64,000 nucleotides of DNA. It comes from Adenanthera pavonina (taxonomy: Eukaryota; Streptophyta; Magnoliopsida; Fabales; Fabaceae). Both the position numbers and the translations under genes were made by a program. Positions within the stretch are counted from its first letter, which is position 1. Each line of letters opens with the position of its first letter. The stretch spans positions 13,890,501 to 13,954,500 of the forward strand of contig JAIVEN010000012.1 of assembly GCA_026686845.1 (NCBI GenBank), in the 5' to 3' direction. Below the pieces are notes generated by a model, which had not been told where the DNA came from, searched no databases, and was given only the letters and a program-made list of their open reading frames with translations. Shown one piece after another: positions 10,783 through 22,820 of this stretch.

Positions 10783-11018
10783 TGTTATGAAATAATGAAG
10801 AAATAAGAGAAAAAAGCAGAAGGAGAGAGTGAGAGAAGAAAGGGAGCCTTTTAATTGATTGATATGTAGAATACAATTAAAGTGTCTTCTATTTATAGGT
10901 ATACGTTTATAACTGAAAATCTACAAAATAATAATAATAAAGAAAATATGAGATATTTTGAGATAACTAAAGATATAGTGGGATAATAGATAACCACCAT
11001 AATCTATTATTCATAACA
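10783..11018 (-). repeat. 5' LTR of E3 (236 bp)
   Basis: Bounded by a perfect 8-base terminal inverted repeat, TGTTATGA at 10783 and TCATAACA ending at 11018. A TATA box (TATAAATA, minus strand, 10890-10897) lies in the middle. Short LTRs of this size are normal for this type of Copia. Confidence 0.8.
10890..10897 (-). promoter_or_regulatory. Likely TATA box of the E3 LTR
   Basis: TATAAATA on the minus strand, in the orientation of the element and central in its 236-bp LTR. No start site can be seen. Confidence 0.55.
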
Positions 11019-11976
11019 AAAACATTAATTTTTTATTTTACTATTTTACCCTTCATTAATATCAAATACTCCTTCTGGTATTAGTCACATTTTATAAACT
11101 TTTTATGGTGCTAAATATAGGTAACTTTTCATAAGTTTTTTTAGCATTAATTACTTTATTTCCAAAATACCTCTATTTATGAGTAAAAAAAAGTGAATTA
11201 TTTCAATTTGTGGTATATTTATTGGGGATAAGGGTAAAAATCATATCAATTTTATGATAATATTAACATTTTAACAATTTTTTTTATTTTGGTAAATTAG
11301 TTGAACATGACTTATATTAATGATTAAATAGAGTATATCATTTAAAAGAATATTTAATTAATAAAATTTTAATAAAATACTATTAAATTTTATCATATTT
11401 CATATTATTTAATGGCCCTTTTAATTTAGCTAAAAAAAATTTTAAAAGATAATTTTTATGATTCGGAAGATGCATATAATAAAGAGTCTTGATTTAATAT
11501 GCGCCCTGTATACGCTCCAAAGTTAGTTCCTCGTTTTCCTCAACTGTGTCTCCATTCGTCATTCTCAATATTGTTTGCTTTACATGCCATTCAAATCTTT
11601 CAATAATATTTTAATAATAATATAATAAATAATTTCAACCATTGTATATCACATTATTGTTTTCGAAGTTTTGGTTAAATCAACATATTTATATAGATAT
11701 TATATTATTTTAAAGAAATATTTTTAATATTATACTACATATGTGATTGTGACTGAAAACAGAAATAATTTTTTTTAACATTAATAAAAAATATTAAAAT
11801 TAAAAATAGATAAATAATATCCTTGATAAGTAAAGGAGAAACGCAAAAATAGACAAAAATGTGAAAAATTTACTAAATTTCTGCACTAATTTTCATCAAT
11901 TTAGGTATTTATCGTGAATGTTACATTTGATTTATAAATGGACGATAAATAAATTAGCATACTTTCTAAACTCAAA
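11019..11976. other. A/T-rich intergenic stretch, possible MITE remnant
   Basis: No coding frame. At 11068 there is TACTCCTTCTGG followed by sequence in the style of a Stowaway-like end, but no matching right end was found, so it may be a half-lost MITE. The rest is A/T-rich without recognisable features. Confidence 0.5.
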
Positions 11977-12275
11977 TACTCCCCCCATCTCATTTATAAA
12001 AGAAAAAAAAATTACTATACGAGTATTAAAGAATGGAGTTAAAGTTAGTTAAAAATAATTAATTTATCTCATATTTTTAATTTCTTTCAAAATTACCCCT
12101 ATTTAATTAATCTCTCTTAATTTCTTTCAAAAATACATCTCATAACTCTCAATAGTGTTAATGAAAGAGGATAATTTTGATGAAAAAAATTAATGTAATA
12201 TTAATTTTATTTTTTTTATAAATAAGGCCATTAAAAGGGAAATTTTTTTTCTTATAAATAGGATTGAAATGAGTA
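11977..12275. mobile_element. Stowaway-like MITE
   Basis: About 299 bp between TACTCCCCCCATCTCATTT and its imperfect inverse at the right end (CTTATAAATAGG...GAGTA). The ends carry TA, the usual Stowaway target duplication. The interior is A/T-rich with no coding sense, as expected of a non-autonomous Tc1/mariner derivative. Confidence 0.6.
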
Positions 12276-12757
12276 AAATTTATTACATTTATTTTGTAGT
12301 AAAACTATACAATGAGAAGAGACCGCAAGTGTTGTATATTAAAGTATAAAAGTTGAGGGGATTGGACTGAATATTTGTGATATGGATGGACTAATTATTA
12401 ACATTTTTATTTAAAAAAAATTTGGGGTTAGGGCCCCTTATATCAATGAGAAGAGACCGCAAGTGTTATATATCAAAGTATAAAAATTCAATTTGGACCG
12501 GTTTTTGTCGGTTCGGTTTGGTTTAGTTTGATTCGGTTTGATTAGTTTTGTTTGGTTTTCAACACCCTTACTTATACGTGTCTGCCATTGCATTGACTTC
12601 TGACCAACCAAAAAAACTTATGTTAAAATTGAATTGATAAGTCGACAAATACCATTACAAGTCAACTCCTAGACATTCAGACGGGATTTGCCCAAAAATC
12701 GAAGTTAAAAATAACTTTCAACCAAACACAAGTCAACTTCTAGCACTACAAACTTTA
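12276..12757. repeat. Intergenic stretch with a 43-bp direct repeat and a GGTTTGG-rich tract
   Basis: CAATGAGAAGAGACCGCAAG plus 23 more bases occurs at 12310-12352 and again at 12444-12486 with few changes, 134 bp apart. The second copy runs into a G/T-rich tract of degenerate CGGTTTGGTT units (12501-12560). No gene is seen. Confidence 0.6.
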
Positions 12758-13035
12758 TACTCCATACATTTCAAAATATAACTTTTATTTAACTTATTGT
12801 TTAGAAACTAAGAAAAATATTTTTACTTATTAAATTTATAAAAAATATATTATTTTTCAATAGTACCCCTACTTAATACATTACATTTAAAGTTTGTTAT
12901 CTCTCTTACATTTAATTGTAGATAAGGATAAAATAGGAAAAAATATTTAATACCTTAAAAATTATCAAATGGAACTTATAATTTGGACAAAAAAAACTTT
13001 TAAAAGAGAACTTATATTTTGAATTGAAGAGAGTA
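12758..13035. mobile_element. Stowaway-like MITE
   Basis: Begins TACTCCATACATTTCAAAAT and ends with the imperfect inverse (ATTTTGAATTGAAGAGAGTA), about 278 bp. TA at each end, A/T-rich interior, no frame. Ends resemble those at 19471, 23294 and 11977. Confidence 0.65.
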
Positions 13036-13820
13036 ACACATTATTCTCAACTTCAAATAGTTATGCTTTGATTAAAAAAAAACTTCAAATAGTCAATATT
13101 ACCATAATTGGACCAAACATTAAACTAGATAAGGCATTGGTTCAAGATTTATTGGTTCAATCATGATTTAACCGAAATTATACCAAATAATAAGTAAAAT
13201 AATATATTTTAAGTCATGTATATGTAAAATTGAAAAAAACAAATTAGACTAGTCAACAACTTGAGGGAGAGAAAAAATTGCTAAAAACATCTCAAATATT
13301 ATTCAAATAAATGATAAAGTCTAAGTTGAACTAGGTAGTCTTATGTTTTATATAAAGTTCAAATCTTAATATAACTAGAGTCTTAGAAGAATAAAACTCT
13401 TAAAATATTTTAAATCAAAATAATAGATAATTTTAATTTTAAAAAAAATCAATAATATTAAATCCTAATTCTAATTCAATCCCTAAAAATAAACAAAATG
13501 ATTCAAATATTATTATTTTTTTAAAAAATTCTTCAATTTTCCATCAGTTATAGTATAAAAAAAAACATTTGGGGAGGAGTTTCTGCACGTAGGTTCTAGC
13601 TTGTGGTTATTGTCAATGTTAAAAAACCCAAAACGGATTGGCTGATTCGACCAGTTCCTAGTGCTAGATCTAGTCCGACCATAGATCTCGACTGCCCCTT
13701 TTTAGAACCAGTGGAAAATTGTTCAAACCGGTCAAACCGATTTATTTTTTAATTTTTTAAATTTTATTTTATTTTTTAAAAATAAAATAACATTATTTTT
13801 AATATTAAATAGCATTATTT
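13036..13820. other. Intergenic, with ACCGGT-rich remnant next to the solo LTR
   Basis: No coding frame. At 13130-13190 and 13620-13745 there are degenerate words such as AACCGGTCAAACCG and GGTTCAATCATGATTTAACC. Related words reappear right of the solo LTR at 17375-17445 (TTAACCGGTTCAATACC). The solo LTR may therefore have landed inside an older ACCGGT-rich repeat; its type is not clear. Confidence 0.45.
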
Positions 13821-16800
13821 TGTTAGAAATTGTACCTTAGAGCAATCATTGTATTATGAACATTGTACTTCATTATGAAAAAGAAGGTGTTTTTTTTTAT
13901 TACATTATTATATTATTTATATACTTTTCTTTATAATAATATCCTTTGATAAATCATTTTATCCTAAACGTCTCTAATCAATTATCTTTGTGGGAACAAT
14001 GATAAACTAATGCTCGTATGATTTTGATTGATAATTATGAGTTAATTATGTATAAAAATACAAATCAAAATCATAAGTACCTGTTAGGGAACAGGCATTG
14101 GATCAACCCTTCATGAGATACCTGCATGAATCAAGTTATAAGCATATCTTATATATATAACTGTGTAACCAAACCTTCAGACCTGAGACCACCATGGCTT
14201 CTTATATAGGGAACACTATACTTTGGTATAGTCAAAAGTTACTTTTAATTAGGAGATCATAAAGGCTATGATCGGGTTTAGTGGAATTCATGTAGAGGAA
14301 GATGAATGGTCAAGATAAAATTTATCCCTCTAATTAATAGAGAGATATATATGAACCCCTCGATGAGTAAGATGAGAAATGCATGGCCATGTTCAAATGG
14401 AAGGTGTTAGATATGCTGGCTTCCCAAGAAGGGAGGTGAATTGAGAAGATTAAAATTTTTTGCAAAATGTCAATAAAATGAAGAAAGCAAAGGTGACAGT
14501 AAAACAGAGTATAAGTGAATGACAAGTAAAAGTAGTAATAGAGAAGGGAAGACACAGATGTTTATCCTGGTTCGGTCTCTCAATTTTGACCTATGTCCAG
14601 TCCTCAAGCCACCTCTTGAGATTTTTCATTATCTTATAAGAATTCAGTGGGTTTCTTGCAAATGCCACAATACAGCTATGATACTCTGTTTTAGAGCTCA
14701 CACTTTCTCTCTTTGCGCTTTAACTAAGTGCTTTCCCAATCCCTTGTGATATCTCATTACAAGAAAATATTTCTTCCAGATGAATATAAGATTGTTTACA
14801 ATGGATAAACTCTCTTAATCAGAGTGTATATGAAAGTTGGAGTACAAAGAATGAAGTATATGAGAGTAAGAGACTTTGAGTTGATGATTTGGTAAAGTTT
14901 CAGTATATACAAAGTTAAAACCGTTACCCACAACTTCAAATGATGTTATATTTATAGATTTAGGTCTTAACTATACATTAGAGACAAAATTTATTCGTTA
15001 GAAAAGTTACCCAATGGTTAATCTAAAAAACTATCCATTCACCAACTGCATTTAATGTTTCTGACATTCAAAGCTCGAATTTTAGTTGGTCAACAGATGA
15101 ATTTTGTGGAAACCGAAAGCTAAAGACTTTGACGTTGAATATTCGAAGTTCGTCTGTCATGAAGGAAAGTTCGAATTTTGATCTTTAAAAAACGTTTCTA
15201 TATTGGACATATGAATTTTCAAGTTTAAAGTTTTTCTGGAAAGTATGAACAGTTGTTCTATTTTGCTACAGTGCCTTCGAAATTTGAATTTTAATACCCA
15301 AAATTTATCTGTCAGTGGGCAGTTTAATAAGGCACAATAGCTCATCAATTCGAAGTTCGAATTTTTAAGATGTAAAGTTCGTCTGTCAGAGAGGCCACTT
15401 TTCAAACTTACTTCAAAGTTTGAATTTCTGAATACTATTATTCGTATGTCAACATATCATCATAACAGACTCACAAGCTTTGTTTCTGAAATTCAAATTT
15501 TCATGTTCAAAGTTCGTCTGTTAGTGAGTCATTTTGATGCTCTTTCCAAACTCAGTTTTCAGATGAACTTTGACATATCCTCAGACGAATTTTTCATTTT
15601 TCATAAGTTGTATTTTGTTTGAAATTCGAATTTTCAAAAGTCAAAGTTCGTCTGTCAGTGAAGGCTCATTTCAGACAAGATTCAAAATTCAAATTTCTGC
15701 AGTCAAAATTCATCTGTCAGAGAAGGCTCTTTTCAGACTTGTTCATTTTCAATACTAAATTCGAATTTCCAAAGCCAAAGTTCAAATTTTCGAAATAGCA
15801 TATCAGTATAAACGTTTCAAGCTTCATCTGTTAGTGGGTATTTTTCAAATATTTCATGGATTAACATAGAATCATAGTTTTAAATCATCTTTTTTCCAAT
15901 TCAAAGTCTTTTACTCAATTTAAATATGGCTGTAGATTCTACATATATTCTTGTGCTAGTTTTTCTTGAATTTCTCCATTTGAGATCATTTATGCATTTT
16001 TTATATCTTCTCTCCAAGCTCTAGAAAGTTAGCTTGGAATCATCAAAACACTTGATTCAATAGAAATGTTTTTATTTGTTCTGTCAGTCTGCTCAGTGAT
16101 TGAGAAAGTGATGGTCGATTAAGATGAGGATGACATTTCTATGCCTCATACTTGACCTATATATTGTTAGACAAAAGGGATGTGATAGAGTTATATGATA
16201 GGTTGCATCGGATCACCGATCTTATATGATTTGGGTAATTATAATGTCTTACTAGATGCCATTTGTGACTTGTGGGTTCAATAGTGTCATTGACCTACTA
16301 CCAATATCATATGGGTCTACAGGGTCGCATATAAGAACGGACCAACTTGAGTTAGAATGTCTAGATTCATTGAACTTAAGATGTGTCTAGATTCGATAAA
16401 TTTAACGTTTACTTTAAAGTGGAGGAATTTTATAAACATATTTGATATATCGTATAAAATTGGAAATATATATATTTAATATATATTATATATATTTTGA
16501 TATATTAAATATATATTTCGAAATATATATATTATATAATCAATTTAAATGAATTGGTTTTAAATTTAATTCTATGTGATGATTTAAATTTAAACTAATA
16601 ATTTGAATTTGATTTAGATTTGATTCTGAATTTAGATTTGATAGTTAGTTTAGATTTAATCTATTAGATGGATTAAATTTAAACAAATTTATTTAATTAA
16701 GATTTGATTTAAATTAATCAAATATTAAACTCTATCTGTAATAATAGAGACTAGGGTTATTATATAAATAATTAAGAAAGACTTCTCCCACTCTAAGGAG

Positions 16801-17111
16801 AGAGCGGCTGTACACTTAGAGAAAGAAAGTATACAAACATGCACAGAGAGAGAGAGAGAAAAGCGTACGGACATTTGCAAATAGTGGTGTAACCACGCTG
16901 TTCGAGTTTGACTCACCATTTGTTCCTGTGGATACCGGTAGAGGGAGCTGATCAAACATGACAGTTCCTGGGATCTAATCATGAAAAGAATCCAAAAAAC
17001 ATGCACCACAGGTAAAATACTCATCTACATCTTGATTTAAGCAACATTGACGAATCTACTGGAGAGATTTAGTTGTGTTATTCCACTACACGTGTACTGA
17101 GATTCCTAACA
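13821..17111 (+). mobile_element. E4: solo LTR of the TGTTGG Copia family, itself interrupted
   Basis: Starts TGTTAGAAATTGTACC and ends GATTCCTAACA, matching the E2 and E7 LTRs along its length once the 1658-bp insert at 14405-16062 is set aside (about 1633 bp remain). It is flanked by a perfect five-base duplication TATTT (13816-13820 and 17112-17116). No internal region is present, so this is a solo LTR left by recombination between the two LTRs of a former full element. The A/T palindrome cluster is at 16435-16540. Open frames inside it are chance. Confidence 0.85.
14405..16062 (-). mobile_element. E5: solo LTR of the Sirevirus-like family, inside E4
   Basis: Starts TGTTAGATATGCTGGC and ends TTGATTCAATA, matching the LTRs of E1, E6 and E8, with the same TTCGAA/TTCGTCTGT array (15070-15835) and TATA box (14949-14956, minus). 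It interrupts the E4 sequence between CAAATGGAAGG and GAAATGTTTTTATTTG; E2 has the continuous form there. The flanks GAAGG and GAAAT are a decayed five-base duplication. No internal region remains. Its outer end is TA rather than CA on the plus strand, as in E6. Confidence 0.82.
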
Positions 17112-18559
17112 TATTTTTTTATATAAATTTTGTTCTTTTTATATTATAATATTGTATAAGTATTATTATGATACATAATTAATAATAATAAATTTATTTA
17201 ACAAATAATATAAAAAAATATTAATTGACTATTTTGAATTCAAAATATGTTTATAAATGAATATTAATTTATTTAGATTTTAATATTGGGTTGTGAAACT
17301 TATTAATAATATATTTTTATTTTCTATATAATGTATAAAATTAAACAAATTATTAAATTTATTACTACCAGTTTAATTCTAGTTGAACCATGGTTGAACC
17401 ATTGAACCTTAAATAATCTTAACCGGTTCAATACCCAGTTATTAGAATTCCACAAGGCAGTGATGTAATTTATTTTGGACTTGGACAATAAAAGTAGCTA
17501 CCAAATTTAAAGCATGCCTTTTTAACTCCTAATAAATTTTTGTTATCTTTTCATACATGGATTTCCTTAGTCTCACAAGATAATCAAAGGAGTTCTATTA
17601 AAAAATTTTTATTATATTCTTAAATTTAAAAAAAAATCAAAATTTTTAATTTTACCTCTATTAATTTCACTCATTTCATTAAATATAAAATAAGTTATAA
17701 TACTAATAATATAATAAATTATGAATAAAATAACAAAATACTACATGCTATTTTTTATTATGGGGCAAAAAATTTTTCATGTTACCTTATAATATAAGAT
17801 AAAGAGAATATTTATTATCTATATAATAAAAAAATATTTATTATATAAAATTAAAAATATAAAATTTATTATTTTTGTTCCTTTTCTTTTTAATCCAATA
17901 AAATGTTATTTATTATTTGCGAAACATATTTTACTATTCATTTGAATTTTTTATTATGGAGGTTAAATGAGTTCTTAAAAAATCACAATCAAATCTCAAT
18001 GGGCTTAAATCTTTTGTTTCTTGTAACTGACACAATCACATATCCCATGATTTCCGCATTTAATATTAACTCCATTCAAAGCAACTTTTTATTTCCTTTG
18101 TCTATGTTTTCAAATGGCTCTGACTATCCGTCTCTTTCCTCTAGAACCATCTTTGGCTTGGGAGTTCTCTGCAAAAAAATATCTTCCTTACTGGTTTAGC
18201 CTGTTCTTTACCAGCATGCATTTATCCCTATTCACTCTCTTTGTTAGACAAAATCAATCACCGAATCTCATTTCAATCAATTGAACCTGCCAATCCAATT
18301 CTTACAACATTACAAATAGCTATGTATAATCTGAGCTACATAACTCCAATTTGAATAACTCAAATTTTTAGACAAAGCTTCAAACACCATATGTAAGAAC
18401 CAAACCCAAAATGCATCACTTGTTTAAGATATTTTAACTTAAACTATTGAAGCTTATGAAGTTGATTGCACACACCTCCTTTTGGTTTTAAATTTGTAAA
18501 CTTAAGTAAACAAAATGAAGTTTTCCAAAATAAAATTTGAATAAAAGTAAGTTTATTAT
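17112..18559. other. A/T-rich intergenic stretch, no supported gene
   Basis: Contains the right flank of E4 with an ACCGGTTCAATACC-like remnant (17375-17445). A 98-codon open frame at 17903-18199 has no recognisable motif, no homologue I know and no gene-like context, so I do not call it. Confidence 0.5.
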
Positions 18560-18843
18560 TATTTCCGGTCTTAAATATAAAATAAAATAAAATCATAATT
18601 CTTAAGAAATTTGGTTAAAAATAGTTAATTTTTTTAAATGTGTCTTAAATTGAATTTTTTTTCCTTAAATACCTCTAATATTATTTTCTAATTTAATTAT
18701 ACTCATTTATTGTATACAATTAAACAAGAGGAATAATTGGAAGAATTTCTTATATACACTAGATATGTGGTTACTTTTTCTTATAATTTAAATTAATATA
18801 TTTCTCTTAAAATTTTCTTACATATGATATTGGAGGGAGAATA
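18560..18843. mobile_element. Decayed Stowaway-like MITE
   Basis: Left end ATTTCCGGTCTTAAATATAA resembles the TACTCCCTCCGGTCTTA end at 23294, and the right end GATATTGGAGGGAGAATA its inverse. Both ends have lost bases. About 284 bp, A/T-rich, no frame. Confidence 0.45.
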
Positions 18844-19470
18844 ATATAATTTATATTTAAATGTTTTCTTTTGTTAAAGTATGCCTAACAAATTAATTGT
18901 AAAGTAAAAGTAAATTTATGAATAAAAAACATTATATCAAGTCACTTGGCCAAATCTTGCTTTAAAGGTAAAAGAAAATTTTCAAAATGAGATTTACAAA
19001 TAAGTCAAACAACAATTTAACTATAGCCTGGTTTGAGAAATCAAACTGAAAACCAAACACACACTTCAATCTTAAGAAATTCAATGAGCAAATTTTTTTT
19101 TTTTGTCAACAATGACCAAGATTAGATCCTAACCCGTAGGGCCGTAGTCCGTAGATCACAATGCGTTATGGACCCCACCTGATATTAAAGAAGAAGAATT
19201 AATTAAAAAAATGGTAGGATCCAAAACTAAACACTAGCAAAACCAGACACCGATCTTGGCGCCTCGGTCTACAAAGGTCGTTTTATCTTTGTATCAAAGC
19301 ACAAGAAAATGATACTCCCATATATATATATATATATATATTATAACAAATTTATTAAAATTTTTAATTGATCCAAAATATAAGATGTTATATTAATTTT
19401 AGTAATAGTTTTTTTAACTCATTGATTTATTACATGTCTCGTAATTTGAAAAAAGAAGAGTGAAATGTGG
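18844..19470. other. Intergenic, with a TA microsatellite
   Basis: No gene. A (TA)n tract lies at about 19320-19341. The sequence 19118-19290 is less A/T-rich than its surroundings (CCTAACCCGTAGGGCCGTAG) but shows no coding sense or known motif. Confidence 0.5.
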
Positions 19471-19729
19471 TACTTCCTCTTATTCTTGATATAAGATTAT
19501 TTTAACCGAATCATGTGAATTAAGGATGAGAGTTAAAACTAATTAACTACCTCAATCTTACTGAAAATCACAATATTTTTTTAAAACTACTTTTATTTAA
19601 TCTCTTTCTCTGATACATTAAATAGAGATATTTTTTTAAAATACATAATAAATATTATCTCATATATAATAAAATGTTTTATATTTTGGATCAGGATAAA
19701 AGGCCCTATAATTAAAATCGGAGGGAGTA
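19471..19729. mobile_element. Stowaway-like MITE
   Basis: Begins TACTTCCTCTTATTCTTGAT and ends AAAATCGGAGGGAGTA, TA at both ends, 259 bp. It is the same family as the copy at 23294-23565 in opposite orientation: both share the internal words GGATCAGGATAAAAGG (or its inverse) and AACTAATTAACTACCTC. Confidence 0.75.
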
Positions 19730-20266
19730 ATTAACATAGATAAAAATAAGATATTATGTTTTTTTAAAAATTTAATATTTATAACTAACTTTTCTTGAGA
19801 ATGGTAAATTAGTTAAAAACTCTTATAATATGGATGAGAGAGAATAGTAATTTCTCTAAAGAAGTCTCATGTTTCTTCTAGATTAAATAAAACAATTTTT
19901 CTCATAAGTTTTGGTTGATATATTTACAGCATAAGAAATTGAATTAGGAACCTACTAGTTTTGCACTCTTTAAGCAAATTAAACATTGACAAAGGAAAAA
20001 AAAAATTCATGATCTCTAAGATGCTAGGCTAAAGACATTGCAGTAAGTATTGAATGTTACAATTTTTGTATACTTGCCAAAGAAAAAATTGAATAAGGAA
20101 CCTACTAGTTATTTACTTCTATATATACTTACTTTTGTATCCTGGACATATCAAAACGTACCTACTTTTATACATGTTGACTAAGTATTGTATGTAACAA
20201 AAATCTTTAGTTAAGGGAACAGGAAAATGAAAAAAAAATGATAGAATTAAATCCAAAAATATTAAT
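19730..20266. other. A/T-rich intergenic stretch
   Basis: No gene or clear element end. The phrase GAACCTACTAGTT occurs twice (19949 and 20098) with similar surroundings, a short direct duplication. Confidence 0.4.
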
Positions 20267-20590
20267 TAGAAACAGATTTGTTTGTCTATAATTTTAAAGA
20301 CAGATTTTTTACCCATCTCTAATTGTAGATCGAGATGGAATTTTAGACAGATTTGTTCCCTCCATACTGTTTTATTTGATTTGTAAGCAATTTTTTGAAA
20401 CAGATTTTTGCTAAAATTATTGAGAGCCAGATTAATTTATCTCGATAATTAGCATTAACAACCATTCAAAAAAAAAAATTAGGATTAACATCACGCCTTC
20501 ATTTCCATTTCTAAATATTTAGAAACAGATTTTAGCTTATTTAGAGATGGATTTTTGCCATCACTAAATTTGTTAATTATTTAGTGTAAT
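20267..20590. repeat. Cluster of AGACAGATTTTT / GATGGATTTTTGCC subterminal-type repeats
   Basis: At least six degenerate words of the type AGAAACAGATTT(T/G) and their inverse (CATCTCTAAT) within 320 bp. Such arrays of AGAGACGGATTTTxCCGTCTCTAA type are typical just inside the ends of some plant DNA transposons (CACTA and others). No clean terminus was found, so this is only a fragment. Confidence 0.45.
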
Positions 20591-21578
20591 TATTGCATTT
20601 TTTTATCACATCAATTTATTTTATAAATTTTGTAAAAGAGCTTCCCAACAATTTAAACAGTCCATAATTATCTCTAAAGAGCCCTAATTCCTGTTTCTTC
20701 ATTCCAACCAATTTTGTTTTGGCAGACTTATTCCAACCAATTTAGTTATTACTTTCTCAACTTCTTTTTAAATATTAATATACAGATTAAGAAATATAAT
20801 TATTATAAAGAAATATGAGAGGTAAGGAAGAAATACATACAGATCGAGGATATTCTTCCATTGAGAGAGTGAAAAAGACATATACCAACAGCATTAGTGG
20901 ATAGAATAAAGTCATACGGACTTTATTTATTAATTCACTGCAAGAAGCACTTTGAGAAAGAATTGAAAGAAAAGAGAGAAAAATAGGAGTTCGGAGCACT
21001 GTCTTTTTCTTCGAGAGAAAAAATTTCAAAAGAAACTTTTTTTTCCTTTTTCCTTAGATGCACGCTCACACGCACCCTCAATCAGGTTTTAATTAACCGT
21101 TCTATCCCTTAATCTTAAATAACAACAATAACAATAATAATAATAACAACAATAATAATAATAAGCCCTATTTTCATTTGGCCTTGAGCTTATTTTTTTT
21201 CCTCACCTAACAAGGGTGGATATTATATAGTGTAGCCCAACATAATATATTAGAATTTCTTTTAAATTTACTAATATATCTTTCAATAAATGAATAGATA
21301 AAAAAAAATAATTAATGTTATTATTAACTTTTGAAAGAACAAATAAGGGTATAGTTGAAAAAGTAGTATGTAATATTATTTTGAAATTTGAAAATGACAG
21401 ATAAATAAAAATATTTTTTTTTAAAAAGTGACCACTAAAAAAAATGGAGGGAGTATTTGGAAAGCTTTTGACCCCACATACATTTCTTTATTCCAACCAT
21501 TATAAACTATATATTTACATTGTGAAAATTTAAACCAATAATTCTCAAAATGAAATTGACGATATTTACATGATCAAG
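20591..21578. other. Intergenic, with AAC/AAT microsatellite and a half MITE
   Basis: A trinucleotide tract of AAC/AAT units lies at 21121-21164. At 21437-21455 AAAAAAAATGGAGGGAGTAT looks like the right end of a Stowaway-like MITE whose left end is not recognisable. The short frame at 20787-21029 has no known motif. Confidence 0.5.
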
Positions 21579-21991
21579 CACTACAACACTCTGTGTGCAA
21601 TCAAGAGTACAAAAATGAAGATAGCCATTGTTGAATACAGATTACAAAGTACACTATAAAAATCTGCAAGCTAACAAGAAATTACATAACCTTATAAAAA
21701 TCCTCAGCACCCTGTGTCACAAAAATTATGACTTTTTTTAAAACGCTAGAAATTTCAGTGTTTTTGATTGAAAATGCGTAAATTTTCAGCAAGTTTTTTG
21801 CATCATTTTTAAAAACCGCCTCCATTTGTGGCATTTTTTGCAACATTTTTGTAAAACGACGCAAATACTAACACTTTTGTAAAAACACCACAAATAGGGG
21901 CTTTTTTTTTTCTTTTTAATGCCACAATTTGTAGCGTTTTCTTAAAAACACCACTAATAAAATGTCGCTATTGCATAAGTTTTTTGTAGTG
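21579..21991. mobile_element. CACTA-like (En/Spm) terminal fragment
   Basis: The right end reads AAGTTTTTTGTAGTG, the inverse of CACTACAAAAAACTT, a standard CACTA terminus. Inside are repeated words around GCCACAAATTTGTGGC (AAAACACCACAAAT, CCTCCATTTGTGGC, TGCCACAATTTGTAGC), like subterminal repeats. The left end may be CACTACAACACTCTGTG at 21579. The flanking triplets (AAG and ATT) do not match, so the pairing of ends is uncertain. No transposase. Confidence 0.5.
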
Positions 21992-22078
21992 ATTATTAAG
22001 TCACATTTCACTTACAGATTCTTGTGAAGCCAGAGTCGACTTTTGCAACTTTGAATTTCAGCTTTGCTGTTGAATATT

Positions 22079-22785
22079 GGTGTTTTTCTATGGAAACAAA
22101 AGAATTTTAATCAAATCAACGGAATACCAAATATTTAAAGAAAAATAAGTTCTAACAATATTTGGCACTCCATTGTCTGACTAAAATCGATCTCCATTAT
22201 TTTTGTATCAAGTGAGACAAGAAACCACCGAATTGAATTGCCAAGCAAAAGTGCTGTGTGTATATATCCTTCATGCCAGTAGCAATTAATTAATGTTTCA
22301 GATTCTGAAAATATTATAGAATATCAAATCTATTAATAGTTGGGCACCCAAGATTAAAAACTCTTGAATTTCACATTTATGATTTTATTCTTTTACATGT
22401 ATAAGAATCGAAACAGTGGGTCGGATTAGAAAACTAGTTGACAAGTAACTAATCTGGTTTGGACAAATGAGTACGGACCACTCAAAATCATGTATTAATT
22501 AAAACCGGAAAAATCAATTATTTAATCATATTTCTACACTATTCTCTTATGTTTAAAATATAAGTCTTATTTTAAAAAAAATAAAATATGATTTATATTT
22601 TGTACAGTAAAAAATATGAGTTATACATATTATACCAAATAATTATTGCAAAACAAAAACTACAGAGTAAATAAGTAAGAAATATGTATATATATTATAA
22701 AATTATAAATCAGACCCCATCAAAGGGGTATATCATTTTTTTTTCTACTGGTGGAAACAAAATAATTTTAATCAAGCAATTATTT

Positions 22786-22820
<35 letters not shown>

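Larger units (their letters stand above)
7091..11018 (-). mobile_element. E3: small-LTR Ty1/copia element, 5' part, decayed
   Basis: Minus-strand Copia element: a 236-bp LTR (11018-10783), a leader with tandem repeats, gag remnant (9812-8790), and protease/integrase remnant (8598-7091). RT, RNase H and 3' LTR lie beyond E2 outside the window. The gag start (MSNLAKLEFVALDI) is typical of a very common group of plant Copia elements annotated as TNT/RE-type Pol; the exact lineage is not settled. It is the oldest layer of the left nest, with many stops and frameshifts. Confidence 0.8.

Noticed and set aside
17903..18199. 98-codon plus-strand frame
   Set aside because: No motif, A/T-rich hydrophobic composition, no gene context; length within chance for this much sequence.
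20787..21029. 80-codon minus-strand frame
   Set aside because: No recognisable domain and no promoter or splice context.
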